Below, piece by piece: positions 26,401 to 34,106 of a stretch of DNA of 57,852 nucleotides; the stretch's first letter is position 1, and each line of letters opens with the position of its first letter. This DNA is from a virus. The notes below the pieces were generated by a model that saw nothing but the letters and a program-made list of their open reading frames with translations, did not search any database and was not told the DNA's origin. The DNA lies in IMG/VR virus record IMGVR_UViG_3300035698_035362, positions 1 through 57,852 of that record; one strand, written 5' to 3'. A program made the position numbers and the translations under genes.

Positions 26401-27456
26401 GTAACAGACGAAAAATATCAATCGGCAGATTTAAGGTGTTACACAAAGAAAAATATAGCAGATGAATACACTCTTGAAAGTGCTGATGTAATTGCCTTTG
26501 TTGAAGGAACTAACACAGATAGAATTGGCATAGCATTATCCTCATTTACTGGAATTGTAGCACAAACCGCAGGTACGCTTAATTACTCAACAAGATTTGA
26601 GGGTTATATTGAAAAAGTTGATTATGATGGTACTCCTGATGTTACTGCAAGTATTGGTGGATATGCAACAACAGCCGCCGCTATGTACTTATATACAGCC
26701 GTTGACTTGTATGCAGATTTATCCGCCGCACAAGCAGGAATGGCAGGTAGCAAAGTTTATTGGCAACTAGCAACACCTGTTGTAACTGAAATAGTAACTC
26801 AACCTGACCAGTTATGTATCTATGAGGACGGAACAATATTTATAACACCTGATGCGGCAAAATTAACAGCACAAGAAATATCATATGACTACCCAACAAA
26901 TGTACAAGCACAGATAGACACAAATACAAAGGCTGAAAACCTAGAAAAAGAAGTTGATGCCAATACCGTATTAGCAGCAGCAGCACTTACAAGTGGATAT
27001 CTCATAACAGGGGCGGGCACTAAAAATATTCAAGTAACACCTGTTGTAGTAGATTTAAGTGGTAATATAAGTGTTGTAGAAAGTTTATCTTTGGGTGATA
27101 GTAAGCACATTATCATGGGTGATGGCAGTGATTTTGAAATGTATCATAATGGTTCAGTTAATAAAATTGAAAATAGTGTGCCTTTAGGAATTTATAATGC
27201 GGATGCAACGGAAATAATAGCATCATTTACACCAGGTGGAGCAGTTAAATTTTCTTACAATGGCTCAACAAAAGTTGAAACATTAAGTACAGGAGCAAAA
27301 ATAAATGGGGAAACATTTATAATAACAGGCACTAAAACACCCGCATCAGCAGGGGCTACAGGAATACAGGGTCAAATAGCGTGGGATAGTGGTTTTTTAT
27401 ATATTTGTGTAGCTACAAACACCTGGAAGAAAGCAGAAATCTTAACATGGCCATAA
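23437..27456 (+). CDS. Large tail fibre / receptor-binding protein with duplicated module
   Basis: The 1339 aa protein starts at TTG 23437 after AGGAGGTGAG. Residues 1-105 look like a virion-attachment domain. Two related modules of about 530 residues follow, each opening with IRG..SGL.AKGLLLYQAITHGD, continuing with a jelly-roll-like carbohydrate-binding region and ending near QLCVYEDG/QLCIYEDG. The C-terminal part (about 1170-1339) carries short tail-fibre repeats (GDGSDFEMYHNGS). No peptidase or pectate-lyase motif is seen. The role is probably binding of cell-surface glycan; the ligand is unknown. The double module may give bivalency. Confidence 0.82.
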   Translation: MSKYGTKNDSETTLNGAINDSVTTIPVAHASLLPTLVPFFITVGTEIMQVNSISVNNLLVTRGVDSTSAVSHLDGAVVENNWTSATYEGIFAEMITAIRETQADSKYPIIPPSAAIRGILSGLNAKGLLLYQAITHGDFDATTNWTPEGGTRTVSDNVCTAIGDGSSAYIRIFQTTTTIAITDDIISSRVKFRVTDAVCTKLRVFIRNAGGSPLQNYVDILTPTENNWYNLKELITCSGDYNDGIRIYIAAYYADAATANTKVLQVDGNGAGVLLINLTTALGAGNEPTADEVASWTPDYFEGFATAEGQEIKSVWKNLFNKNNVTQNNVIRGSTGGFLASDDYDAGDYFEVIAGEDYILSGNSNTLITNRGAWYDYDKIYIEGFANTTYETAPASAKYARITSHNDDIDTMMIEQANSATTYVNYEENTIHLPAIGASLPNGVTDRRYHNGDLRTYKEKNVSDEYTLQSADMQSLGTSGTNRDFVQILEAVFTGHRTGWTSGTTFNDMVIENAPTEVRVDNAAYWDVTNTANTWGNDSTLVYIFFPKGTYADIGAARAALAGLKIYYQLATPIITEIGTNGQLCVYEDGAIFVTPETIAPSEISYDYPINAAAQISGNAKAEVAEIIAGYDNRVKTIYPITPPATAIRGFASGLVAKGLLLYQAITHGDMDATTGWVASSGSHAVSGNILSNTANGSQVYSREYQILDIPVVPGNQLAFKARVRATSALCTKIEFQFDGSTGGTVEIVEQLTPDENYWYELSGIIEQGDNWAGYVTIRFYHYYADTATSLNKVLEIDGNGTGVQIIDLTTAFGAGNEPTADEVASWTPDYWEGFAVAEGQEIKSVGKNLFDVNTYNQFSDYTVDTYYRLKFDNLKVGVDYYISTTTLKTIPASLFMYIGNSNSVPTDTKVAIIENGTVSANKTFEASIGNDFIKIYHGTAGVREEFINNMANYIDIQIEEGASATTYSEYEESIIDLPAIGASLPNLVTDEKYQSADLRCYTKKNIADEYTLESADVIAFVEGTNTDRIGIALSSFTGIVAQTAGTLNYSTRFEGYIEKVDYDGTPDVTASIGGYATTAAAMYLYTAVDLYADLSAAQAGMAGSKVYWQLATPVVTEIVTQPDQLCIYEDGTIFITPDAAKLTAQEISYDYPTNVQAQIDTNTKAENLEKEVDANTVLAAAALTSGYLITGAGTKNIQVTPVVVDLSGNISVVESLSLGDSKHIIMGDGSDFEMYHNGSVNKIENSVPLGIYNADATEIIASFTPGGAVKFSYNGSTKVETLSTGAKINGETFIITGTKTPASAGATGIQGQIAWDSGFLYICVATNTWKKAEILTWP
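23753..26935 (+). repeat. Tandem duplication inside the tail fibre gene
   Basis: Two diverged in-frame copies, about 23753-25340 and 25349-26935, each near 1.59 kb. Shared landmarks are ATTAG(A)GG after CCACCT, the KGLLLYQAITHGD segment, the NEPTADEVASWTPDY segment, and IEEGASATTY/IEQANSATTY. Divergence is clear at both DNA and protein level, so the duplication is not recent, although the NEPTADEVASWTPDY block is nearly identical. Confidence 0.8.
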
Positions 27457-27471
27457 AGGAAGGAAAATATT

Positions 27472-27987
27472 ATGACTGAAACAATTATAATAAAATCTGA
27501 AGAAGAAATATTAGTATATGTTAAAACACCTGGATGGGCATTATTGGAGGGCAATAAAGTAACAGACGCACAATTAGGTGTGCCTCTAAAATGGACAAAT
27601 AATCATGTACTTATAAGGGATATGAAAATTGACCCGGAAACTATAAAGGGTAAATATTATAACCCCAAAGACCGTAAATTTTACTTAAATTATGACTGCC
27701 GTTCAGGCGCTTATAATAATGTTGAGCCTATATCTCAAGAAGATATACAAGAAAAAGCAATTACAGAAGCAGTAGATATTGTTATTGCCAAAAAAGAATT
27801 AGAATCATGTAATTTGATGGTTAAATTTGCTGATGAACTTATTAATACAAAAAAAATTATAACATCAAAAATGATACCCGAATATGTAAATGATAAATTA
27901 ATTAGTGTATTAGGCGAAAGCAAGTATATAATTGAAGAGGAAACAGGGGTAAAAGAAATAACAGAGAAAATAATAGCAAAGTCTTAA
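27472..27987 (+). CDS. Hypothetical tail-region protein, 171 aa
   Basis: ATG 27472 follows AAAGGAAGG. The N-terminal half (residues 1-80) is beta-rich, with VKTPGWALLEG and GKYYNPKDRKFYL; the latter phrase is common in small proteins next to phage fibres. The C-terminal half is helical and charged. It is possibly a fibre chaperone or attachment accessory; this is inferred from position. Confidence 0.65.
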   Translation: MTETIIIKSEEEILVYVKTPGWALLEGNKVTDAQLGVPLKWTNNHVLIRDMKIDPETIKGKYYNPKDRKFYLNYDCRSGAYNNVEPISQEDIQEKAITEAVDIVIAKKELESCNLMVKFADELINTKKIITSKMIPEYVNDKLISVLGESKYIIEEETGVKEITEKIIAKS

Positions 27988-28010
27988 CAACAAAGTAGAA
28001 GGAGCATATT

Positions 28011-28364
28011 ATGGAAATCTTTGACATGTATCAGAAATTGAATGAAGGCATTAATGGTGTAAAGGATGAAGTTCGTGATTTAACTATAAAAGTTAAAGCA
28101 TCAAACGGTGTTAAAGCAATGGTAACTGAAAATGCAACCTCTATAAAAAGTTTAATCGGGGTGACAAAAGATTGTCGAAATGTTATTGATAATCATATTG
28201 ATGATATAGAAAAAGAAAAAGAAATTCTTAAAAAAATAAATGAGGAAGATGCCGGTAATAAAAAATTTAAAATGATGCGTAAAAGTGATAAACATAAAAA
28301 TCTATTTATAACAATTATGGCTTTAATAGCGGTGGCGTCACTGCTTGTGGCAATATTAAAATAG
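28011..28364 (+). CDS. XhlA-like coiled-coil membrane protein
   Basis: The 117 aa product has an N-terminal helical/coiled-coil region and one C-terminal transmembrane helix (LFITIMALIAVASLLVAIL). This is the XhlA (hemolysin XhlA) layout, an accessory that works with the holin in Bacillus-type prophage lysis. It stands at the start of the lysis group. AGAAGGAGC precedes the ATG. The assignment rests on architecture and neighbours. Confidence 0.72.
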   Translation: MEIFDMYQKLNEGINGVKDEVRDLTIKVKASNGVKAMVTENATSIKSLIGVTKDCRNVIDNHIDDIEKEKEILKKINEEDAGNKKFKMMRKSDKHKNLFITIMALIAVASLLVAILK

Positions 28365-28373
28365 GAGGAAGAA

Positions 28374-28886
28374 ATGAGTAAAATTGAAATCACAGTAAAG
28401 GTTGAAAGTTACCAGGAGGCAGTTGATTTTTTAAACGGCAGAATCCCAGTAGTTGTACCAATTGAGGAGCCAACTGAAGAACCAGTCGAAGAACCTGAGG
28501 AACCTGTTGAACCACCTGAAGAACCTATAGAAGAACCACCCGTGGAAGAACCTGTAATAGAAGAGCCCGTTGTATCAGTAGAAATAAATGTAATTAATTT
28601 ACCACCTATGGCTACTGTAGGCTTTGACATAACAAAAGATTTAACAAATTCATTACCTTTATTTGTAAATAAAGATGATGTTATAGCCGTTAAACTACAA
28701 AAAATTGAAGGTTGGACCTGGAAAATGACGAATACAAAAAATATGCAAATACTTATGAAATACGGAGATTTTTATATTCTTAAATGTCAGCAATCTAATA
28801 CTGAGACCCATACTACATTTGTAATGTTTAACAATGTGAACCCAGTTGGGGCATCATTATATGTTGAATTTGCAGTAGCAAATTAG
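28374..28886 (+). CDS. Protein with Pro/Glu-rich repeats, 170 aa
   Basis: The start has GGAGGAAG. After a short N-terminal strand-helix segment (residues 1-25) comes a run of EEP/EPVEEP-type repeats (about 30-70), then a beta-rich C-terminal domain. The acidic Pro/Glu hinge would be extended and may link a virion- or wall-bound domain to a distal one. It sits between the XhlA-like and holin genes. No family is recognised. Confidence 0.65.
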   Translation: MSKIEITVKVESYQEAVDFLNGRIPVVVPIEEPTEEPVEEPEEPVEPPEEPIEEPPVEEPVIEEPVVSVEINVINLPPMATVGFDITKDLTNSLPLFVNKDDVIAVKLQKIEGWTWKMTNTKNMQILMKYGDFYILKCQQSNTETHTTFVMFNNVNPVGASLYVEFAVAN

Positions 28887-28899
28887 AAAGGATAAACAA

Positions 28900-29127
28900 A
28901 TGCATAAATTATTAGGGAATACCATAAGTTGGAGAAGTGTAGCTAAAAGATTATCAAGTCCGGTTATTATAGTTGGTCTTATAATCATGATACTTAATTA
29001 TCTAAGAGGACAGCTTGGTTGGCAGATACCAACAGAGTGGATTGAAATGATTCTCAATTTCGCAATATATGGTGGAACTGCAACTGTTATGGGCGTTAAC
29101 GACGCCGGTAATAAAGCGGGGTTATAG
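28900..29127 (+). CDS. Holin
   Basis: The 75 aa protein has hydrophobic helices (PVIIVGLIIMILNYL; MILNFAIYGGTATVMGV) and the typical C-terminal NDAGNKAGL, as in small Gram-positive holins ending VNNPTDKxG-like. Holins permeabilise the inner membrane at the time of lysis. It sits directly before the endolysin gene and after the XhlA-like gene. Confidence 0.82.
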   Translation: MHKLLGNTISWRSVAKRLSSPVIIVGLIIMILNYLRGQLGWQIPTEWIEMILNFAIYGGTATVMGVNDAGNKAGL

Positions 29128-29136
29128 GAGCACAAT

Positions 29137-30381
29137 GTGAAACAAGTAACATATGACATATATCGGAAATGGAATACAGACATTCATGTCTTACAATTTA
29201 ACCCAAAAGGGTTTGTCTTTGAAGCAGTTCAGCCTACAAATAGAACACCATTATCAAAGATATTTTCTGGGTGGTTTAGAAAACTACTATATACAGAAGT
29301 TGCAGGAATTAATGGTACATTTTTCCCGTTCACAGATAAGTCAAATCCGGTAGGTCTTAGTTACTTATATGAAGGGGTTTTGACATCTGATAGTTGGGAC
29401 AACGATGAATTTATGGAGCTGATATATGACGGCAAACTTCATGTAGATGATATCATATTTGCGGATTTATTAGCTCTATATCCTCACACAAAATGGGCAT
29501 TGTCATACGGTAATTTACTTGCACTGAATGGCAAAAGAAACTTAAGAAAAGCTGATAAATTTGACCATACAAAATACCCTAACCCAAGAACAATGGTTGG
29601 GCAGAAATTGGATGGCACAATTATATTAGCAGTAACAGATGGTAGAACAGGTGAAGATACAGGACTTACAGCCGAACAGCAGTCAGATTTTATGATTGAA
29701 GAACTTGGTGCTGATTTAGCAGTTAATGGAGATGGTGGTGGAAGTTCAACTATGGAAATAGAAGGTGAAATAGTTAATCAGCTTAATGGTGGATATGAAC
29801 GACCACTCGCAAATGCTTTAAAATTATATTGCTTAGGGGCATATAAACTTGTTAAAACTGACCACAGAACAGTTGTAACAACACCAACAGGATATTATTT
29901 AATTGGTAAAAAGGGACATGCGGAAGATAATTATTTATGGAATGAGGTTGCTTGTAATTGTGGAGAAGCACCAATTCCTGATTGTATCGGTCAAAGAAAA
30001 AGGATGCAGAAACTTAGATTACATTTTGAGAAAAAATACGGATTCTGTTATATTCAAGTTGATGTTTGGCATAGATGTAAAAAATGTAATGATAGACTAA
30101 TTAAATTATATGTAGATTATGCACTGAATAATCCAGGAAAACCCAATATATATAATAAGGCAGACCCCAATACAAGACACATAGATGCGGATGCTTGTGA
30201 TTCTCATGTAATGGTAAAAGAACATAAAGAAGATAAATGGAGAGAATTACCGTCAGAGGAAGTTGTAGAAGATGCAAAAACTATTGATTCTGGGTTTAAT
30301 AATATGGGTAAATATGACACATTTTCTCATTTAGGTCATAGTAATATTGGATTCAACCAATGGGATAAAAGAACATCGTAG
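29137..30381 (+). CDS. Endolysin-like: phosphodiester glycosidase plus M15-like peptidase
   Basis: GTG start at 29137 after ATAGGAG (414 aa). The N-terminal domain shows the NAGPA/phosphodiester glycosidase family: GINGTFFPF near residue 55, LAVTDGRTGE, and NGDGGGSSTM near 200. Members split sugar-1-phosphodiester bonds. The C-terminal third has an M15-type peptidase-like layout: ACNCGEAP, VDVWHRCKKCNDR, and RHIDADACDSH, with the His/Asp metal-ligand pattern partly preserved. It follows the holin. Paired domains suggest attack on a wall polymer phosphodiester and on a peptide crosslink. Activity is inferred. Confidence 0.78.
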   Translation: MKQVTYDIYRKWNTDIHVLQFNPKGFVFEAVQPTNRTPLSKIFSGWFRKLLYTEVAGINGTFFPFTDKSNPVGLSYLYEGVLTSDSWDNDEFMELIYDGKLHVDDIIFADLLALYPHTKWALSYGNLLALNGKRNLRKADKFDHTKYPNPRTMVGQKLDGTIILAVTDGRTGEDTGLTAEQQSDFMIEELGADLAVNGDGGGSSTMEIEGEIVNQLNGGYERPLANALKLYCLGAYKLVKTDHRTVVTTPTGYYLIGKKGHAEDNYLWNEVACNCGEAPIPDCIGQRKRMQKLRLHFEKKYGFCYIQVDVWHRCKKCNDRLIKLYVDYALNNPGKPNIYNKADPNTRHIDADACDSHVMVKEHKEDKWRELPSEEVVEDAKTIDSGFNNMGKYDTFSHLGHSNIGFNQWDKRTS

Positions 30382-30390
30382 GAGGATAGA

Positions 30391-32412
30391 ATGTCATTCA
30401 ATGTAGGTTATAATAAATTAATGTATAATGAATCTCCCTCAATTACAAGAATAATTGCCTATGATGGTGTTGTTATATTAGTTGACGAAACGGGTGTTGC
30501 AACAAGGCTCACAAAAGCACTCAGCGAAACTGATATTTTAGCTATTATATTTGAAGACAGAAGTAGATTAATTAACTTAGATAATCTCATGAATTTCCCA
30601 GTAAGACAAATATATGGAAAAGTAGAAATCACATATTCTGACCCATTTAAAGATATTGAGGTTGAAATATCTTGTAACGAAGCCGATAATAATATTTATA
30701 CAATTCCAGAAAATATGGTAAATGGTATAACAGAACCCCCCTATAAATGGTATACAATGGGAGATGTGTTAGATGGAACTTTCCATGTAATGTCCGAAGC
30801 TGAAAGTGAAAGATGTGGTTGGTGGGGTTCTCAGTTATCAGATGTGAGTGGAGAATTTACAACTGACCCAGTTATTACTCTTGAATTTGGTGCCCGTTCA
30901 ATAACATTACTTGAATTATATGGAGATAATGAACGTGATGAATATCCAGTTGATTTTACATTTAGATTATACTCAGCAGGAGATACATTAGAACTCACAA
31001 AAGCGGTAAGCGCTAATGCTGATGTTGATTGGAGTTTTATTATAGATGAAACTGATATTGTTAAAATGACTCTTACTATAGAAAAAATTAATACTGCATC
31101 TGCAGTTGTAAAAATATATGAAATATTTACATCAATTGTTGAAACATATGAAGATGATGATTTAATTACTATAGGTGTATTAGAAGAATTGGAATATGAA
31201 AGTGGTTCAATAGCAGTAGGTAATATATCAGCAAATGAAATAAAAGTAGAATTATATAATGAGAATGATAAATTTAATCCAAATAACCCAAGGTCAGCAA
31301 TATCGGATTATATTAAGAAAAATAGACGTATTCAAGCTTGGTTAGGAGTAGAAATAGTAACGGGTACAACAACTTGGTATTCATTAGGTGTATTTTGGGC
31401 ACAAGATTGGAGAGTATCAAATGATTCATTACAAGCAACTGTTACTGGATTAGATAAATTAGAATTATTAAGAAAAACTGATTTTTCAACTTCTGATGTA
31501 TATGAAGATAATACATTAAAAGATTTAGCGGAAATTGTATTTTTGGATGCTGGGTTAATTGCCGGTGAATTTGAAATTTCCGGTGATTTGGATGTAGATG
31601 AAATACCATATGCTTGGTTTAATAGAATGTCTCATAGAACAGCTTTAAAACGTATTGCAGAAGCTGGTTTAGCAATTGTGTACTGTGATAGGGATGGTGT
31701 TATACAAATGACACCATTTAGTACAGCCGGTACTGCATTATTTGAATATAATGAAGATAACTTCTTTACCCGGACACAAAGTTCAAGAACAGACCTCATA
31801 AATTATCTTGAAGTAGAAGCAACCCCAAGAATTTTGGGAAGTATAGAAGAAGTATACAATGAGGTTGTAGAGTTTGAAGTACCCGCAAATGATAGTGTAA
31901 CAAAAACACATTTCTTTAATTTTACACCTGTTATGGATGCTACTATTCCTATAATAACCGGAGGGGCTGATATAACTGTTACAGCCTGGACAGCTTATGC
32001 TTGGGGGATGGATGTTACCTATACAAATGCTGCAGGGTCAGCACAAGATGTTACAAGTGTTACAATTAGTGGTAAAAAATTAGATGTGTCAGGTGGTCAA
32101 GTAGCTATAGCACAAGATACAGATAGTATAGCAGCAAATGGGCGGTCAACATTAGGTTCTCCAATAACCTCAGAATTAATACAAACAATAGAACAAGCAC
32201 AATCCGCTGCGGACGCACTTGTTGCAGTTTATAAAGACCCAGATAGAAATGTTAAACTTAATGCACGAGGACACATTGCTAGAAAAATAGCAGATAAGGT
32301 ATCAGCACCAGAATTTGAAGAAAATTTTGAAGATTATATAACAGTAAGACAGGATATAAAATATGATGGTGGACTTAATGTTATAATAGATTTACAGAAA
32401 GTGGGTGACTAA
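30391..32412 (+). CDS. Tail/baseplate protein
   Basis: The 673 aa product starts after AGGAGG. It is beta-rich with an ordered middle region (VYEDNTLKDLAEIVFLDAGL, about 375-395; RMSHRTALKRIAEAG, about 415-430) reminiscent of tail-associated baseplate/hub proteins that open with jelly-roll-like strands. A C-terminal region contains DRNVKLNARGHIA. I cannot assign a precise role; a tail hub or tip component is most probable. It lies after the lysis genes, which is unusual. Confidence 0.65.
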   Translation: MSFNVGYNKLMYNESPSITRIIAYDGVVILVDETGVATRLTKALSETDILAIIFEDRSRLINLDNLMNFPVRQIYGKVEITYSDPFKDIEVEISCNEADNNIYTIPENMVNGITEPPYKWYTMGDVLDGTFHVMSEAESERCGWWGSQLSDVSGEFTTDPVITLEFGARSITLLELYGDNERDEYPVDFTFRLYSAGDTLELTKAVSANADVDWSFIIDETDIVKMTLTIEKINTASAVVKIYEIFTSIVETYEDDDLITIGVLEELEYESGSIAVGNISANEIKVELYNENDKFNPNNPRSAISDYIKKNRRIQAWLGVEIVTGTTTWYSLGVFWAQDWRVSNDSLQATVTGLDKLELLRKTDFSTSDVYEDNTLKDLAEIVFLDAGLIAGEFEISGDLDVDEIPYAWFNRMSHRTALKRIAEAGLAIVYCDRDGVIQMTPFSTAGTALFEYNEDNFFTRTQSSRTDLINYLEVEATPRILGSIEEVYNEVVEFEVPANDSVTKTHFFNFTPVMDATIPIITGGADITVTAWTAYAWGMDVTYTNAAGSAQDVTSVTISGKKLDVSGGQVAIAQDTDSIAANGRSTLGSPITSELIQTIEQAQSAADALVAVYKDPDRNVKLNARGHIARKIADKVSAPEFEENFEDYITVRQDIKYDGGLNVIIDLQKVGD

Positions 32413-32414
32413 TA

Positions 32415-32669
32415 ATGGCATGGCAAACACCAAAAACAGATTGGGATGCATCAGATTCGCCAGTTGAGACTGATTTTAATAGAATTGAAGGAAATACACT
32501 TGAGCTTTATACTACTAAATTAGATAAAACAGGTGGTGCAATATCAGCCACTTTGACAGTTGTTTCATCTGGTAATTCAGAACAAGTAAGAAATGTTTCA
32601 ATAGGAACCGCTGCACCAGATAATGGGGATGGAGCAGACGGCGATATTTATGTTAAATACACAGCATAA
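32415..32669 (+). CDS. Small tail-fibre-associated protein, 84 aa
   Basis: ATG 32415 comes 2 bases after the preceding stop, with GGTG upstream. The start WQTPKTDWDASDSPVETDFNR is a common N terminus of small phage tail proteins, and the end (GDGADGDIYVKYT) matches tail collagen-like/minor tail motifs. It is likely virion-associated. The gene after it ends with related YVKV repeats. Confidence 0.65.
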   Translation: MAWQTPKTDWDASDSPVETDFNRIEGNTLELYTTKLDKTGGAISATLTVVSSGNSEQVRNVSIGTAAPDNGDGADGDIYVKYTA

Positions 32670-32678
32670 GGAGAAATA

Positions 32679-33257
32679 ATGGCTTTATACTATTATGCCA
32701 AATGGAGTGCAACATTAAAAAACGATTGGGGTGACCGTACTTACGGTTCCACTATTGTTGATGGACATGTTGGAACTAGCTATGATAATTATGGTTATGG
32801 ATTAACTGCTGTTGAATTTTTAAGTTCGGCTGGTTTTTATCTTATTCCGGGTGGTGGAAAATATAGTTCGATAGTAAATTCTTCAAATACAAGTAGTACA
32901 AAAGTCAGTGCTTATGCTAGCAGTTACAGAACAATCTATACAGCCGTTTGGGACAGTGGTGCTGGGCAAGTTTATTTAACGCATGTAACTGAAACAGCTA
33001 CTAATGACCCATATTATATAAAGGGGACAACATCATATGGAAATGTACTTGCAGAAGAGGGTACATACCCAGATGATGGAGAAAGTGGTGGATTTTGGTA
33101 TATTAAAGGTGCGATTGTAACTGCTCCTCTTATGTATGTAAAAGTAAGCGGTATTTGGAAAACCGTTATAGGTGTATATACAAAGGTTGGTGGAATATGG
33201 AAATTATCAGTTGTGGCGTATGTAAAGGTGGGGGGAATTTGGAAACAATCTATTTAA
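32679..33257 (+). CDS. Tail protein with three C-terminal GIWK repeats, 192 aa
   Basis: ATG 32679 follows AAGGAG. The body is Gly/Ser/Tyr-rich and beta-structured. The C terminus has three consecutive 14-residue units: YVKVSGIWK, YTKVGGIWK and YVKVGGIWK, each followed by a short hydrophobic strand. Such repeats occur at the distal end of phage fibres. It is the last gene of the late operon before a terminator. Confidence 0.68.
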   Translation: MALYYYAKWSATLKNDWGDRTYGSTIVDGHVGTSYDNYGYGLTAVEFLSSAGFYLIPGGGKYSSIVNSSNTSSTKVSAYASSYRTIYTAVWDSGAGQVYLTHVTETATNDPYYIKGTTSYGNVLAEEGTYPDDGESGGFWYIKGAIVTAPLMYVKVSGIWKTVIGVYTKVGGIWKLSVVAYVKVGGIWKQSI

Positions 33258-33345
33258 CATCTGATTCTGGACAATATTTATAATAATAGTTATAATGTGA
33301 TTGTCGTATTTGCTTAGGTGTTATCATCTTGGATGGAATATTATG

Positions 33346-33371
33346 GGTAGTAGCTAATGTTACTACCTTTT
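33346..33371 (+). terminator. Intrinsic terminator of the late operon
   Basis: GGTAGTA (33346-33352), 8-base loop, TACTACC (33361-33367), then TTTT. The 207-base gap 33258-33464 holds this terminator and the next class A promoter; I see no gene in the rest. Confidence 0.82.
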
Positions 33372-33401
33372 CCATGCCGAAAAAAAGATTTAATTTGGTG
33401 G

Positions 33402-33430
33402 TAGACAAATGGGTTAATATAGTATATTAT
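33402..33430 (+). promoter_or_regulatory. Class A promoter, copy 4
   Basis: TAGACA (33402-33407), 17 bases, TATTAT (33425-33430), inside the repeated block with TTGGTGG upstream and AATGTAGTAATTAAAC downstream. The 8-base palindrome arms are intact. It drives genes 33465-33992. Confidence 0.8.
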
Positions 33431-33464
33431 ATTAATGTAGTAATTAAACAGAAGGAGATACAAA

Positions 33465-33689
33465 ATGAACAAAGTAAAGATAGACAAAACACTTAGAGGA
33501 ATTAATACTGTAGAAACAAAAGAAATGACAGATTTTGACCTCAGTAAAAAAATTAAAAGCATGAGAGGAATTACAAGTTTTGGCGGAAGTTATTTTGTTA
33601 GAGAAATTCATGGAAGATTAAAAGGTGAATTCACCACAGTATATACAGCAAAAAACAAAATTAGTCATACAGTATTAACTGTATATTAA
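33465..33689 (+). CDS. Hypothetical protein, 74 aa
   Basis: ATG 33465 follows AGAAGGAG in the class A leader. The product is basic and small (MNKVKIDKTLRGINTV), with no recognised domain. It is the first gene after class A promoter 4 and shares a short operon with the next gene. Confidence 0.68.
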   Translation: MNKVKIDKTLRGINTVETKEMTDFDLSKKIKSMRGITSFGGSYFVREIHGRLKGEFTTVYTAKNKISHTVLTVY

Positions 33690-33704
33690 GAAAGAGGTAA
33701 TAAA

Positions 33705-33992
33705 ATGGCAAAATTAGTAATTATGGCAAACTTTTACGACGGATGTACAGTAATTCGTGACAGTAAAATTATTGCTAGCGGTGTAGGGTATGAAACCGCT
33801 AAATTGGAAGTTGATACAAACGGTGGCGAAATTTGGCAAGAGTACATGAGCAAAAGTGGGTACAAAGGGCTCACAAGAAGAGATTACAAAATCAACGGTT
33901 ATGATTTTGAAGACCCTAAAGTATCAGATGAAGATACAAATAATGAAATCGAAGATATTACAGATGATGTAATGACCTGGCTACAAGATTAA
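33705..33992 (+). CDS. Hypothetical protein, 95 aa
   Basis: ATG 33705 follows AAAGAGG. The product has an N-terminal beta-strand (KLVIMANFYDG) and a very acidic C-terminal tail (DEDTNNEIEDITDD), a build sometimes seen in small phage inhibitors or DNA mimics. That is only a suggestion. A terminator follows immediately. Confidence 0.68.
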   Translation: MAKLVIMANFYDGCTVIRDSKIIASGVGYETAKLEVDTNGGEIWQEYMSKSGYKGLTRRDYKINGYDFEDPKVSDEDTNNEIEDITDDVMTWLQD

Positions 33993-33998
33993 TAAAAA

Positions 33999-34023
33999 GG
34001 GACCCAAACAGGGTCCTTTTTTT
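33999..34023 (+). terminator. Intrinsic terminator
   Basis: GGACCC (34000-34005), loop AAACA, GGGTCC (34011-34016), then TTTTTTT. It separates the small-gene unit from the helicase operon. Confidence 0.88.
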
Positions 34024-34038
34024 ATTAAAACAAAAAGA

Positions 34039-34067
34039 TAGACAATTTCAATAACTTAATATATTAT
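34039..34067 (+). promoter_or_regulatory. Class A promoter, copy 5 (variant)
   Basis: TAGACA (34039-34044), 17 bases, TATTAT (34062-34067). The spacer differs from other copies and the palindrome is reduced, but the downstream AGAGTAGTAAC follows the class A leader. It drives the helicase/replication block. Confidence 0.75.
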
Positions 34068-34106
34068 ATTAGAGTAGTAACAAAAACTATGAGAAGGAGA
34101 AAAGGT

